Shown one piece after another: positions 8,122 to 16,858 of a DNA stretch of 28,328 nt. Each line of letters begins with the position of its first letter. Positions within the stretch are counted from its first letter, which is position 1. Location of the stretch: assembly GCA_946999045.1 (NCBI GenBank), contig CAMQBR010000021.1:1-28328 (forward strand), in the 5' to 3' direction. Both the position numbers and the translations under genes were made by a program. The DNA comes from an uncultured Prevotella sp. (GTDB taxonomy: Bacteria; Bacteroidota; Bacteroidia; Bacteroidales; Bacteroidaceae). The notes under the pieces were generated by a model that did no database searches, was not told where the DNA came from, and was given only the letters and a program-made list of their open reading frames with translations.

Positions 8122-9132
8122 TTATGAATTAAACAGCGTTTGTATTACCGTTTGCCCAACAGCCTGCAGAGTATTAACATCAATATTCTCTATTGTGTCG
8201 TGGATGGTGTGCCAAGTAGGACCAAAGGCTCCTTGTGGACAGTCGGGGTAATAAGGGATAATATCAATAGTTGGTATCTTAGCTATTTCGTTGAGAGGTA
8301 TATGGTCATCGGTAATGTAACCACCGTCTTGAAGAACAAAAAAACTACCATAACCGACATTCTGTGCTGCCGCCCAAACTTTATCTACAATGGAGGTGGC
8401 ATACTGTTTAGACGCTAATTCCTGATAGAACTTAGCCCCTAGCCCACCTACCATATCTAATAGTAATGCATATTCTGGTTGGTAACCTTGTGGCAAGTTC
8501 TTTGCCCAATATTGAGCACCCAATGCCCATGTATCTTCACTATTTTGGTTTTCTTTCCATTGTGGTGTACCCCAATCTTCCGCATCAAAGCAAACAAAGT
8601 CGATACCATAGGTGAACGTACTATCCTTTTGTAGTAATCGAGCTATTTCTAACATCACAGCAACACCACTGGCACCATCGTTTGCTGCCATAACAGGTTT
8701 TTGCCAATTATCTTTTACTGGGTCGTTATCTGCCCATGGACGACTATCCCAATGGGCACAAATTACAATTCGTTTTTGAGCTTTTGGCTTAAATTTAGCT
8801 ATGATATTGGTAGATTTGAGGATAGTTCCGTCATAGCCTTTCAAATTAGCTTTTTGCAAAGAAATGACACAACCAAACGATTTAAATTTATTAGCAATCC
8901 ATTGTCCACATTGCTCATGCGCCACACTGTTCATGGTTCGTGGTCCAAATTCGCATTGTTTTTGGATATAAGCATATGCCGAATCGGCAACAAACGTGGG
9001 ACCTGCTTGTTGCTGTTTGGTGGTATCGACATCATCCGTTGCTTGAGTAGATGCAGAATAATTCCATCCAATGGCAATACCCGCTACAACGATAATGCCG
9101 CCAATAATAGACATCATGAGAGAACGTTTCAT
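8122..9132 (-). CDS. glutaminyl-peptide cyclotransferase-like M28 protein
   Basis: A 336-residue M28-fold zinc protein of the bacterial type II glutaminyl cyclase group, which converts N-terminal glutamine of exported proteins to pyroglutamate. Residues 1-30 form a positively charged start plus hydrophobic helix (IIGGIIVVAGIAIGW), a signal peptide or anchor. Metal/active-site residues: H127 and D129 in CAHWDSRPWADND, D152 in NDGASG, E185 (catalytic type) and D186 in FDAEDWG, D226 in LLLDMVGG, and H308 in TWHTIHD. The DAED-W variation is typical of Bacteroidota glutaminyl cyclases, as opposed to aminopeptidases with EE. It is the last gene of an operon behind the C26-M19 fusion (76-base gap). 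An aminopeptidase function is the main alternative. Confidence 0.85.
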   Translation of the reverse strand: MKRSLMMSIIGGIIVVAGIAIGWNYSASTQATDDVDTTKQQQAGPTFVADSAYAYIQKQCEFGPRTMNSVAHEQCGQWIANKFKSFGCVISLQKANLKGYDGTILKSTNIIAKFKPKAQKRIVICAHWDSRPWADNDPVKDNWQKPVMAANDGASGVAVMLEIARLLQKDSTFTYGIDFVCFDAEDWGTPQWKENQNSEDTWALGAQYWAKNLPQGYQPEYALLLDMVGGLGAKFYQELASKQYATSIVDKVWAAAQNVGYGSFFVLQDGGYITDDHIPLNEIAKIPTIDIIPYYPDCPQGAFGPTWHTIHDTIENIDVNTLQAVGQTVIQTLFNS

Positions 9133-9208
9133 TTTTTATGAGATTTTTTATGTGATATTTTATTCGGTCTATCTTATCACTCCTTCTTTCGAAAGGGACG
9201 AGAGAGAC

Positions 9209-10966
9209 TCATTTTCTCTTCATTGCCTGCACCTGTTTCATTACTCTCAACCAGTTACCGCCCCATATCTTGGCAATATCTTCATCGCTGTAACGACGGC
9301 GGAGCAAATGAATGGTAAAGTTTATCATATAAGATGAATCAGCCATACCACATACGCCTCCATCGCCATCGAAGTCGGTACCAATGCCAACATGGTCAAT
9401 ACCCATAATCTTAATAGCGTGTTCTAAATGACGAATGCCGTCAATGATACTGGCTTTGACATCATCAGTGCGAAGAAAACCATGATAGAATGTAGTGTGA
9501 GCTACACCACCAGTTTTGGCAATGGCACGCAATTGGTCATCGGTAAGGTTACGTGGTACATCGCAAAGTGCTTTGCAGTTACTATGACTGCATACAATAG
9601 GTGCTTTACTAATAGTCAGTGCATCGTAAAAACTCTTTTCGCCTCCATGAGATAAGTCAACCATGATACCATAATTGTTCATCTCGTGTATAACTTTCTC
9701 ACCAAACTCAGATACACCATTGTGCGTACAAATACTCTTACGTGCACTGTCGCAAATGGCATTATCACCATTGTGGCACAATGTAATATACGTAACGCCA
9801 CGATTAGCAAAGTGCTGAACATTGCGAATATCATCCTCAATAGCCAATCCATTCTCGATACCTAACACGATACTTTTCTTGCCTTGGCATTTGTTTTCGT
9901 AGAGTTGTCTGGGATTACGAGCCAAAGCCAAATATCGTTGGTTGTTCTTTACTATCTCTTCTATCTTATCAAAAATAAGGTCAGCGTATGCTCTTGGACC
10001 ATCAACCTTGAAAGGAACTTTGTCAGGAAACTTCTCTCCTGGCATGGTTTGAGGCAAGTAAGCCACCATGATAACTGCATCTTGTCGTCCTTCGGTCATT
10101 TTGTGCATATCTACCAATATGCGATTGTCTCGCTTTTCAAAGTGTATGCCTTGTGGAAAGAACATTGGAGTATCGCAATGCGTATCGAGTGTGAGGATGC
10201 GTTGATGTAGAGCTTTAGCTTGAGCAAACTCCTTGGCACGATCCACCAACCATTTGAAAAGAGGTAATCCAGCATCTTCCAACCATTCAGGATGCCACTG
10301 AACGCCCATCACAGATTTGTGTTCGGTACTCTCCATAGCTTCTATAATGCCGTCTTTTGACCGAGCTGTAACTCTAAAATGCTCGCCTACGTTGCTAACA
10401 GCTTGATGATGAAACGAGTTAATATGCAACTTGTCAGAGTGGTAGATGTCGTATAGAATACTATCTTTTACAACAGAAATACTGTGCGTTGGTTCGTTTT
10501 TATCCGCATCTTGGTCGTGCTTAATTTCCACATGAATATCTTGCTGAACTTCTCCTCCCAGTGTAATAGCCAAAGTTTGCATACCTCTACAAATGCCAAG
10601 AATAGGAATTTGTTGGTTATAACCCAACTGTGTAATAAGAAATTCGGGTAAATCTCGAGTGGCATTGATGTGATGCAACCCCTTTTCTGGTTCTCTTCCC
10701 ATCCACAAAGGATTGTGGTCGGCTCCACCAGAAAGAATTAAAGCATCAATATGCTCCAAGGTATTGATAATAACCTCCGCATTATCAATAGGTGGAATAA
10801 GTAGGGGAGTGCCTCCTGCCAGTACTACCTGTTTGTAATAACGATCACGGATAGACGCATTGCCATCGGCATAATTGGTGGTAATACCAATAACAGGACG
10901 GGGAAGAGCGGCAGGGTAAGATGAATAAATACGACTGATATATTCTTGAATATCAAAACTTTTCAT
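9209..10966 (-). CDS. fusion: C26 class I amidotransferase-like + M19 dipeptidase
   Basis: A 585-residue two-domain protein. Residues about 20-245 resemble gamma-glutamyl-GABA hydrolase (PuuD/peptidase C26): nucleophile Cys126 in GICRGMQ, with His225 and Glu227 in VQWHPEW completing the triad. Residues about 255-580 form an M19 (renal-type) dipeptidase: H263 and D265 in DTHCDTP, bridging E371 in IENG, H440 in DLSHGG, H461 in CSHSNCKAL, and D531 in GIGTDFDGDGG. All key residues of both domains are present, so both should be active. No signal peptide is visible, indicating a cytoplasmic enzyme. A joint role in breaking down gamma-glutamyl compounds and dipeptides is my inference. Its ATG overlaps the stop of the Lrp gene by four bases (ATGA), indicating translational coupling. 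Confidence 0.9.
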   Translation of the reverse strand: MKSFDIQEYISRIYSSYPAALPRPVIGITTNYADGNASIRDRYYKQVVLAGGTPLLIPPIDNAEVIINTLEHIDALILSGGADHNPLWMGREPEKGLHHINATRDLPEFLITQLGYNQQIPILGICRGMQTLAITLGGEVQQDIHVEIKHDQDADKNEPTHSISVVKDSILYDIYHSDKLHINSFHHQAVSNVGEHFRVTARSKDGIIEAMESTEHKSVMGVQWHPEWLEDAGLPLFKWLVDRAKEFAQAKALHQRILTLDTHCDTPMFFPQGIHFEKRDNRILVDMHKMTEGRQDAVIMVAYLPQTMPGEKFPDKVPFKVDGPRAYADLIFDKIEEIVKNNQRYLALARNPRQLYENKCQGKKSIVLGIENGLAIEDDIRNVQHFANRGVTYITLCHNGDNAICDSARKSICTHNGVSEFGEKVIHEMNNYGIMVDLSHGGEKSFYDALTISKAPIVCSHSNCKALCDVPRNLTDDQLRAIAKTGGVAHTTFYHGFLRTDDVKASIIDGIRHLEHAIKIMGIDHVGIGTDFDGDGGVCGMADSSYMINFTIHLLRRRYSDEDIAKIWGGNWLRVMKQVQAMKRK

Positions 10967-11430
10967 TCTTCGTCTGTATTTGCTGGAATTTCTCGTTTAA
11001 TACTTTGTTCGAGAGAGATGAGCGTTTCGGTGCTGACAACACCAGGAATGGTTTGTATTTGGTTGTTAAGTAAGTACATGAGTTGTTCGTTATCGCGTGC
11101 ATAAAGTTTAAGCAACATAGTATACGAACCAGTAGTAAAGTGGCATTCTACTATTTCTGGGATGCTTTGCAACTGCTCTACCACCTTTTTATACATGCTG
11201 CCTCGTTCCAAATTAAGACCGATGTAAGTGCAAGTAGAGTACCCCAAGCTCTTGGGACTGATGTTAAAACTACTGCCCATGATAACACCATTCTCTATTA
11301 GATGTTGTATGCGCTGATGTACAGCAGCACGCGAAACACCACATTCCACAGCAACATCTTTGAACGGCATACGTGCATTTTTTGATAAAATACATAGAAT
11401 CTTTTTATCAAGATTGTCTACCTTATTCAT
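10963..11430 (-). CDS. Lrp/AsnC family transcriptional regulator
   Basis: A 155-residue feast/famine regulator. The N-terminal winged helix-turn-helix spans about 8-55 with the recognition part in FKDVAVECGVSRAAVHQRIQ. The C-terminal RAM/AsnC ligand-binding and oligomerisation domain spans about 66-142, with the GSYTMLLKLYARD strand-turn segment. Such proteins bind amino acids or related small molecules and often control adjacent genes. As first gene of the operon with the C26-M19 enzyme and glutaminyl cyclase, it probably senses an amino acid or peptide product and regulates this operon; the ligand is not evident. Start ATG at 11430. Confidence 0.93.
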   Translation of the reverse strand: MNKVDNLDKKILCILSKNARMPFKDVAVECGVSRAAVHQRIQHLIENGVIMGSSFNISPKSLGYSTCTYIGLNLERGSMYKKVVEQLQSIPEIVECHFTTGSYTMLLKLYARDNEQLMYLLNNQIQTIPGVVSTETLISLEQSIKREIPANTDEE

Positions 11431-11473
11431 TTCTCTTGTAATTGGTAATAGCTGAATTTTAATATTTTGTTAG

Positions 11474-11481
11474 CAAAAATA
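11474..11481 (-). promoter_or_regulatory. -7 box upstream of the Lrp operon
   Basis: Reads TATTTTTG on the minus strand, about 43 bases before the Lrp start codon. The -33 position has only a partial match (GTTG). Confidence 0.4.
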
Positions 11482-11571
11482 CCTCTTTTAGGTGAAACAA
11501 TCAACTTTTATATGAAATAATTGACAATAAGATATGAAAAATCTTACAGCCTTATCGTTCTATTGGCCTAA

Positions 11572-13233
11572 TTAATACCTAAACGTGCTTCCGCCTAAGA
11601 ACTCTCTTATCAAACTGGTAGGTGGCAAGTCTTTCATTTTGATAGAAGACATATACCCTAAGAATTTACGCAAACGATAGGCCTCAGCATACTCCTCACA
11701 GTTCTCTGGAACCTGCTCCAACATCGGTACAGCTTGTTGTTTGATAACAGCCAATTCATATAACATGGCAGTATTTACCATAACATCGGCATTCTCTTGA
11801 TAAGGAAAAATCCACTTTTTTTCACCTGAACGCACACTAGGCCATCGCTTAATCGTTTCTTGAGCGTTGACACCTCTGTATTTATAATCGCGGATAATAC
11901 GACGCAACAAGCGATTATCAGACGTTGGTATATAATTATGGTTATCCAAAAGAATGGAGGTTAAGGCAGAGATATAAATCTTAAATTTAAGTTTATCTGA
12001 GATCTGGGCTGTTAGTTCTGGATTCAAAGCATGGATACCTTCAACTAAAAGTACTTGATTTTTGGCTAGTTGCAAAAGCTTTCCGCTCTTTTCGCTCTTG
12101 CCCATAATAAAATTATATTTAGGCAACTCCACCTTCTCTCCACGGAAAAGTGCGGCAAACTGCCGATTGATTAAATCAATATCAAGAGCATACAAGCTTT
12201 CATAGTTTAATTCACCCTTATCGTCTTTTGGTGTATCGGCACGATTTACAAAATAATCATCTAACGATATTTGTACAGGACGGATGCCATTTGTCAATAA
12301 CTGTATGCTCAATCGTTTGCAGAAAGTAGTTTTGCCCGATGACGATGGACCAGCAATAAGTACCATACGCACATTCTTATTATTAGCAATATGGTCGGCT
12401 ACTTGCGATATTTTCTTTTCTTGTAAAGCCTCACTAATGTTCACCATATCAGTAGCGTGCCCTCCTTTTACTGCTTCATTAAAGTCGCCTACTGTGTTTA
12501 TACCTAATATATTCTGCAAACGATGTTGCTCCTTAAACACTTCAAACATTTTATCTTGCTTGATAAGTTTTCCTAATACCGCAGGATTATCTGATGATGG
12601 AAGTCGCAACAACAATCCGTCATAATATAACTCTAAACCAAAAAGATAAATATCACCCGTATTAGGCAAGAGCGAACCATAATAATAATCTACATAATCG
12701 TCAATTTGATGATACATAGTATACAACGAGCCAATACTTCTAAGCAATTTTACTTTAGCCATATCGCCTTTTTCTGTAAACATTTTAATGGCATCTTCGG
12801 TAGGTACACGATAATCTAAGATAGGTATATGTTGGTCTATTATCTGCTGCATTCGGGTTCGAATACGGTTCAAATCGCCTTGTGTAACAGGATGTTTTAT
12901 TTTAAGATTGACATAATATCCATTAGAAACAGGAATATCAATGATGACGTCTGAACCTGGGTACATATCGTGCACCGCCTTACAAAGAATAAAAAACACG
13001 GTACGAGTATAGTTGCGCTGCGCCGATGGATGGTTCATATCCAAAAACTCTACGTCAGCATTCTGATAAAGACGAGTATTAAGCCCACATACTTTGTTAT
13101 TTACCTTTGCACAAATAGGTCCGTAAGGCATGGTAAAACTAATTTGATTAAATACATCAAAAAGAGTACTTCCAATTAGTACTTCTTGTTTTTTTTTGTT
13201 ATTTTTGCATCGTATTTTCAACACTTGGTTCAT
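11572..13233 (-). CDS. nucleoside kinase with ThrRS-like N-terminal region
   Basis: A 553-residue cytoplasmic protein. Residues about 1-65 resemble a TGS ubiquitin-like domain, and 70-185 resemble the second additional domain of threonyl-tRNA synthetase. Residues 285-490 form a uridine-kinase/phosphoribulokinase-type P-loop domain with Walker A GPSSSGKT at 295-302 and the ISLDDYFVNR substrate segment following. This ThrRS-like plus Udk-like architecture is a known family in Bacteroidota, Firmicutes and Thermotoga annotated as nucleoside kinase; the exact substrate varies and is not determinable here. It diverges from the Na/Pi symporter gene and stands alone on its strand between 11431 and 13300. 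Start codon ATG at 13233, with a promoter 38 bases upstream. Confidence 0.88.
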   Translation of the reverse strand: MNQVLKIRCKNNKKKQEVLIGSTLFDVFNQISFTMPYGPICAKVNNKVCGLNTRLYQNADVEFLDMNHPSAQRNYTRTVFFILCKAVHDMYPGSDVIIDIPVSNGYYVNLKIKHPVTQGDLNRIRTRMQQIIDQHIPILDYRVPTEDAIKMFTEKGDMAKVKLLRSIGSLYTMYHQIDDYVDYYYGSLLPNTGDIYLFGLELYYDGLLLRLPSSDNPAVLGKLIKQDKMFEVFKEQHRLQNILGINTVGDFNEAVKGGHATDMVNISEALQEKKISQVADHIANNKNVRMVLIAGPSSSGKTTFCKRLSIQLLTNGIRPVQISLDDYFVNRADTPKDDKGELNYESLYALDIDLINRQFAALFRGEKVELPKYNFIMGKSEKSGKLLQLAKNQVLLVEGIHALNPELTAQISDKLKFKIYISALTSILLDNHNYIPTSDNRLLRRIIRDYKYRGVNAQETIKRWPSVRSGEKKWIFPYQENADVMVNTAMLYELAVIKQQAVPMLEQVPENCEEYAEAYRLRKFLGYMSSIKMKDLPPTSLIREFLGGSTFRY

Positions 13234-13270
13234 AAGGCTTATTAGTTAAGTTACTGAATATTGTATAGTG

Positions 13271-13302
13271 TAAAGGTAAGCATTTTATACAAAAGCACCA
13301 AA
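13271..13302 (-). promoter_or_regulatory. promoter of the nucleoside kinase gene
   Basis: On the minus strand TTTG (13302-13299), a 20-base spacer and TACCTTTA (13278-13271), one base off TAnnTTTG. Transcription would start near 13265, about 30 bases before the ATG. Confidence 0.45.
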
Positions 13303-13325
13303 ATATATTGCATAACATTTTATAT

Positions 13326-15044
13326 ATGATGACAACAAGTGATTACTTAACAATTTTCTTCAAGATTATTGGTTCTTTAGCACTTTTAATCTATGGAATG
13401 AAAGTTATGAGTGAGGCTCTTCAGAAGATGGCTGGAGCCCAACTACGACACATCTTAGCAGCAATGACAACCAATAGATTTACAGGAATGCTTACCGGTA
13501 CATTTGTTACTTGTGCGGTACAATCGTCATCAGCTACTACGGTGATGACAGTATCGTTTGTCAATGCAGGATTGTTAACCTTAGCACAAGCCATATCGGT
13601 TATAATGGGAGCCAATATTGGTACAACACTTACAGCATGGATTATGTCATTGGGGTATTCGATTGACCTCTCCAGCGTGGTATTCCCCACCTTTATTGTT
13701 GGTATTATTCTTATTTATGCTCAGAAGATGCGATATATTGGCGACTTCTTGTTTGGTCTCGCCTTTATATTCTTTAGTTTGGTTCTGCTTAGTACAGCTG
13801 GCAAAGATTTACAACTTGATAAAAATCCAGAATTCATTGATTTCTTCAAATCATTTGACGTAAATTCTTATTCTACCATACTTTCATTTCTCCTTATAGG
13901 CACAATCATTACTTGCATTGTACAATCTTCGGCAGCTGTAATGGCTATTACTATATTATTATGTTCTACTGGTGTATTGCCTATCTATTTAGGTATAGCA
14001 CTGGTCATGGGCGAAAACATTGGTACTACTGCTACTGCCAACCTTGCAGCTTTAGGAGCAAACACGCAAGCCCGACGAGCAGCTTTAGCTCACCTAGTAT
14101 TTAATGTGATAGGTGTTATTTGGGTGCTCATTGTATTTTATCCTTTTGTAAATGGAGTATGTAAGATAGTAGGTTACAATCCTAACAACCATGGTTTTAC
14201 GACACAACAACTTGCCTTAAAGCTTCCTATCGTGCTGGCAGGATTCCATACAGCGTTTAATATTTTGAATACATCTATCTTGATTTGGTTTATTCCTCAA
14301 ATAGAAAAGTTGGTTTGCAAATTTATCAAACCAAGCAAGAAAGAGGATGAAGAAGATTTCCGACTTCGTTTTATCCAAGTTGGTATTATGAAAACGCCAG
14401 AGTTATCTGTGTTGGAGGCTCACAAAGAGATACAATCGTTTGCCGAACGCATACAACGTATGTTTAATATGGTAAGAGAATTATTGAGTGTACAGGAAGA
14501 TAGCAAGTTTACCAAGATATTTAACCGGATAGAGAAGTACGAAGCCATTAGCGATAATATGGAAATAGAGATAGCTAACTATTTGGATCAGATAGGTTCG
14601 GCTCACTTGAGTGATGATTCTAAGATAAAGATTCGTGCTATGTTGCGTGAAATTACCGAGATAGAGAGTATTGGTGATAGTTGCTATAATATAGCCCGAT
14701 CGCTGAAGCGTAAACGTACGGGCAAGGAGAACTTTACTGAAAATCAGTATGAACAGATGCACCAGATGTTTGAGTTGACAGATGATGCGCTTACACAAAT
14801 GAATATCCTGTTATCTGGACGAAAATCAACTCTTAATGTGAATCGTTCATTTAATATTGAGAACGAGATTAACAATTATCGCAATCAGCTAAGAACAAAG
14901 AATATCAACGATATTAATAATCACCAGTACACTTACGCTATTGGTACTATCTACATGGATATTATTCAGGAGTGTGAGAGGTTAGGTGACTATGTAGTAA
15001 ATGTTGTTGAAGCACGTATGGGCGTTAGACAGCACGATGCATAA
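13326..15044 (+). CDS. Na/Pi cotransporter family protein with PhoU-like tail
   Basis: A 572-residue inner-membrane protein. The NptA/PF02690-type core is duplicated: QSSSATTVMTVSFVNAG (starting at Gln66) followed by GANIGTTLTAW, and QSSAAVMAITILLCSTG (starting at Gln200) followed by GENIGTTATANLAALG. These twin Q-S-S and G-x-N-I-G-T-T motifs form the Na+/phosphate site. Multiple hydrophobic helices fill residues 5-330. From about 335 the protein is charged and helical (PhoU-like four-helix region), ending at RMGVRQHDA. I take the first of two adjacent ATGs (13326, 13329); a TTG at 13308 is in frame but less likely. Substrate is probably phosphate, though several relatives are of uncertain substrate. 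Confidence 0.9.
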   Translation: MMTTSDYLTIFFKIIGSLALLIYGMKVMSEALQKMAGAQLRHILAAMTTNRFTGMLTGTFVTCAVQSSSATTVMTVSFVNAGLLTLAQAISVIMGANIGTTLTAWIMSLGYSIDLSSVVFPTFIVGIILIYAQKMRYIGDFLFGLAFIFFSLVLLSTAGKDLQLDKNPEFIDFFKSFDVNSYSTILSFLLIGTIITCIVQSSAAVMAITILLCSTGVLPIYLGIALVMGENIGTTATANLAALGANTQARRAALAHLVFNVIGVIWVLIVFYPFVNGVCKIVGYNPNNHGFTTQQLALKLPIVLAGFHTAFNILNTSILIWFIPQIEKLVCKFIKPSKKEDEEDFRLRFIQVGIMKTPELSVLEAHKEIQSFAERIQRMFNMVRELLSVQEDSKFTKIFNRIEKYEAISDNMEIEIANYLDQIGSAHLSDDSKIKIRAMLREITEIESIGDSCYNIARSLKRKRTGKENFTENQYEQMHQMFELTDDALTQMNILLSGRKSTLNVNRSFNIENEINNYRNQLRTKNINDINNHQYTYAIGTIYMDIIQECERLGDYVVNVVEARMGVRQHDA

Positions 15045-15076
15045 ACATTAAGCGTTGAACTTTATGATTACATTTT

Positions 15077-15335
15077 AAGGATTGTACTATAAATTACCAT
15101 TATATATTGTGAGTAATTATTTATGAAATACGTTTTGTTATCTTTTGGCTTCTTTTTATAAGAACCAGGCTACGTCTCAACAATTCAAACAAATTTGATT
15201 GTATTCGGCTTTCACTATTTGGGGGCAATATGCAAGTTTTCTCAGTCATGTATCTCGCTACACACTTTCACTCACTTACATTTTGATCTCAAAAATAAGA
15301 CGAAAATTTAACAATATTCATTAATAGAACCAGCC
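15077..15335 (+). mobile_element. MITE-like repeat, copy 2 (about 259 bp)
   Basis: Left end AAGGATTGTACTATAAATTACC is a diverged form of the family end; right end TTAATAGAACCAGCC. Shares TTATGAAATACGTTTTGTTA and ATTCAAACAAATTTGATTG with copy 1. Carries the palindromic insert (TGTATCTCGCTACAC at 15249-15263, TTTCACTCACTTAC following). An internal AGAACCAGGCT at 15161-15171 repeats the end motif. It fills most of the 352-base gap between the convergent symporter and Sir2 genes; nothing else is seen there. Confidence 0.75.
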
Positions 15336-15396
15336 ATAAATGGTTAACTAATGCGTATATCGTACGTTCCTACTAAAAATAAACTAATTATAAAGT

Positions 15397-16092
15397 TCAA
15401 AGTAAAGCATTTATTAACTCTTTCATCCCCTCTGTTGCTCCTTTCTTAATGTGATGCAAATGAGAAACACCCTTTATCAGAATGGTATCTGGATCAATAA
15501 AAAAAGTGGGACAAGCAACTGGAGTATAATGTAATAAGCTCGCAGCAGGATATACATTAAGTGATGTACCAATAACTACAAATATATCAGCCTGTTGAAC
15601 ATACTTAGCAGCAATAGTCATCATTGGAACACTCTCGCCAAAGAATACAATGAACGGACGCAATAACGACCCATCTTTTGCTTTAGTACCAGGTGTAACA
15701 ACAGCATTATCTTCTGTTAACTCCTGTATATAAGCTTCGTTATAAGGGTTTCGACTTGAACAAACCTTTGATAATTCTCCATGTAAATGGATAACTCTTG
15801 ATGAACCTGCCCGTTCGTGTAAGTTATCTACATTCTGCGTAATAACCGTTACATTGTATTTATCTTCCAACGATTTTATCAGTTGATGTCCTGCATTGGG
15901 TTGAGCTTTAAATAGTTTCTGACGAAGCATATTATAGAAATTGGTTACAAAAATAGGATTATTCTCCCATGCTTCATGCGTAGCTACCTGCTCTACAGGA
16001 TAGTTTTCCCACAAACCATCACTTCCTCTAAAAGTTTTGAAACCACTTTCTACCGACATTCCCGCTCCTGTCAAAAATACTATTTTCTTCAT
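15397..16092 (-). CDS. Sir2 family NAD-dependent protein deacylase
   Basis: A 231-residue sirtuin that uses NAD+ to remove acyl groups from lysine. Visible motifs: GAGMSVESG at 9-17, FRGSDGLW at 21-28, the NAD/acyl site TQNVDNLH at 85-92, catalytic His104 in HLHGE, and GTSLNVYPAAS. The frame opens earlier with a GTG at 16134, but that lies on a -7 promoter box, so the ATG at 16092 (or the adjacent one at 16095) is preferred. Odd features: only one cysteine (Cys111) lies where sirtuins usually have four zinc ligands, and the class III acyl pocket pair Y-x-x-R reads Tyr53-N-M-Leu56, with an Arg one position later. Substrate range is therefore open. Convergent with the symporter gene. Confidence 0.9.
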   Translation of the reverse strand: MKKIVFLTGAGMSVESGFKTFRGSDGLWENYPVEQVATHEAWENNPIFVTNFYNMLRQKLFKAQPNAGHQLIKSLEDKYNVTVITQNVDNLHERAGSSRVIHLHGELSKVCSSRNPYNEAYIQELTEDNAVVTPGTKAKDGSLLRPFIVFFGESVPMMTIAAKYVQQADIFVVIGTSLNVYPAASLLHYTPVACPTFFIDPDTILIKGVSHLHHIKKGATEGMKELINALL

Positions 16093-16133
16093 CATTTTAT
16101 ATTGAATTTTGTTGAGACAAAGCCTATTTTCCA

Positions 16134-16141
16134 CAAAAATA
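16134..16141 (-). promoter_or_regulatory. -7 box upstream of the Sir2 gene
   Basis: TATTTTTG on the minus strand, about 41 bases before the chosen ATG. It argues against use of the in-frame GTG at 16134. Confidence 0.4.
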
Positions 16142-16184
16142 GTGTTTTTTTGTAAAATCGCACCTACCTATAATAGTTTTTTGC

Positions 16185-16192
16185 TACCTTTG
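16185..16192 (+). promoter_or_regulatory. -7 box upstream of the FKBP cluster
   Basis: TACCTTTG is an exact TAnnTTTG match 41 bases before the first FKBP start codon; no TTTG lies at the usual -33 spacing. Confidence 0.5.
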
Positions 16193-16233
16193 TCAAAAAT
16201 TTAAAACATAAATTATCAACATAAACAATTAAG

Positions 16234-16839
16234 ATGGACAAAGTAAGTTACGCTTTGGGGTTGGGTATTGGTCAACAATTATCAGACATGGGTGTCAAAG
16301 GACTAAACATTGACGACTTTTCACAAGCAATAAAAGACATAATTGCTGGAGCGCAACCTAAAATTAGTAGTGCAGAAGCACAAACTTTGGTACAAACATT
16401 CTTCCGTGAGCAAGAAGCCAAACAACGTGCCGAAGCAGCCGAAAAAGGAAAGAAAGCAAAAGAAGAGGGTGAAGCCTATTTAGCAGAAAATGCTAAAAAA
16501 GAGAGCGTTATCACTTTGCCAAGTGGCTTGCAATATAAAGTCTTAAGCAAAGGGACTGGCAAGAGACCTAAAGCCACCGATCAGGTAAAATGCCATTATG
16601 AGGGAATGTTGGTAGATGGAACACTCTTTGACAGCAGTATTCAGCGTGGCGAGCCTGCCGTATTTGGTTTGAACCAAGTAATAAAGGGCTGGACAGAAGG
16701 ATTACAATTAATGCAAGAAGGAGCTAAGTATCGATTCTTTATTCCTTATACTCTCGGCTATGGCGAACATGGCGCTGGTACTTCTATCCCTCCATTTGCA
16801 GCATTGGTATTTGATGTAGAACTCATAAAAGTAGTCTAA
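16234..16839 (+). CDS. FKBP-type peptidyl-prolyl isomerase, cytoplasmic
   Basis: A 201-residue Mip/FkpA-like prolyl cis-trans isomerase. Residues 1-75 form the helical FKBP_N dimerisation region (starting MDKVSYALGLGIGQQL), with a charged Lys/Glu/Ala-rich linker to about 90 and the catalytic FKBP domain at about 98-200. Pocket residues are kept: Y in CHYEG, D in LFDSS, QVIKGW, and the Y of LGYGE. There is no signal peptide or lipobox, unlike the two paralogues downstream, so this copy should work in the cytoplasm. It is 19 bases upstream of the second FKBP gene and very likely co-transcribed with it. Confidence 0.93.
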   Translation: MDKVSYALGLGIGQQLSDMGVKGLNIDDFSQAIKDIIAGAQPKISSAEAQTLVQTFFREQEAKQRAEAAEKGKKAKEEGEAYLAENAKKESVITLPSGLQYKVLSKGTGKRPKATDQVKCHYEGMLVDGTLFDSSIQRGEPAVFGLNQVIKGWTEGLQLMQEGAKYRFFIPYTLGYGEHGAGTSIPPFAALVFDVELIKVV

Positions 16840-16858
16840 AAAAAAAATATATATAAAC

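Noticed and set aside
8701..9141. 146-codon frame antisense to the glutaminyl cyclase gene
   Set aside because: Shadow of a well-supported gene; no motif of its own.
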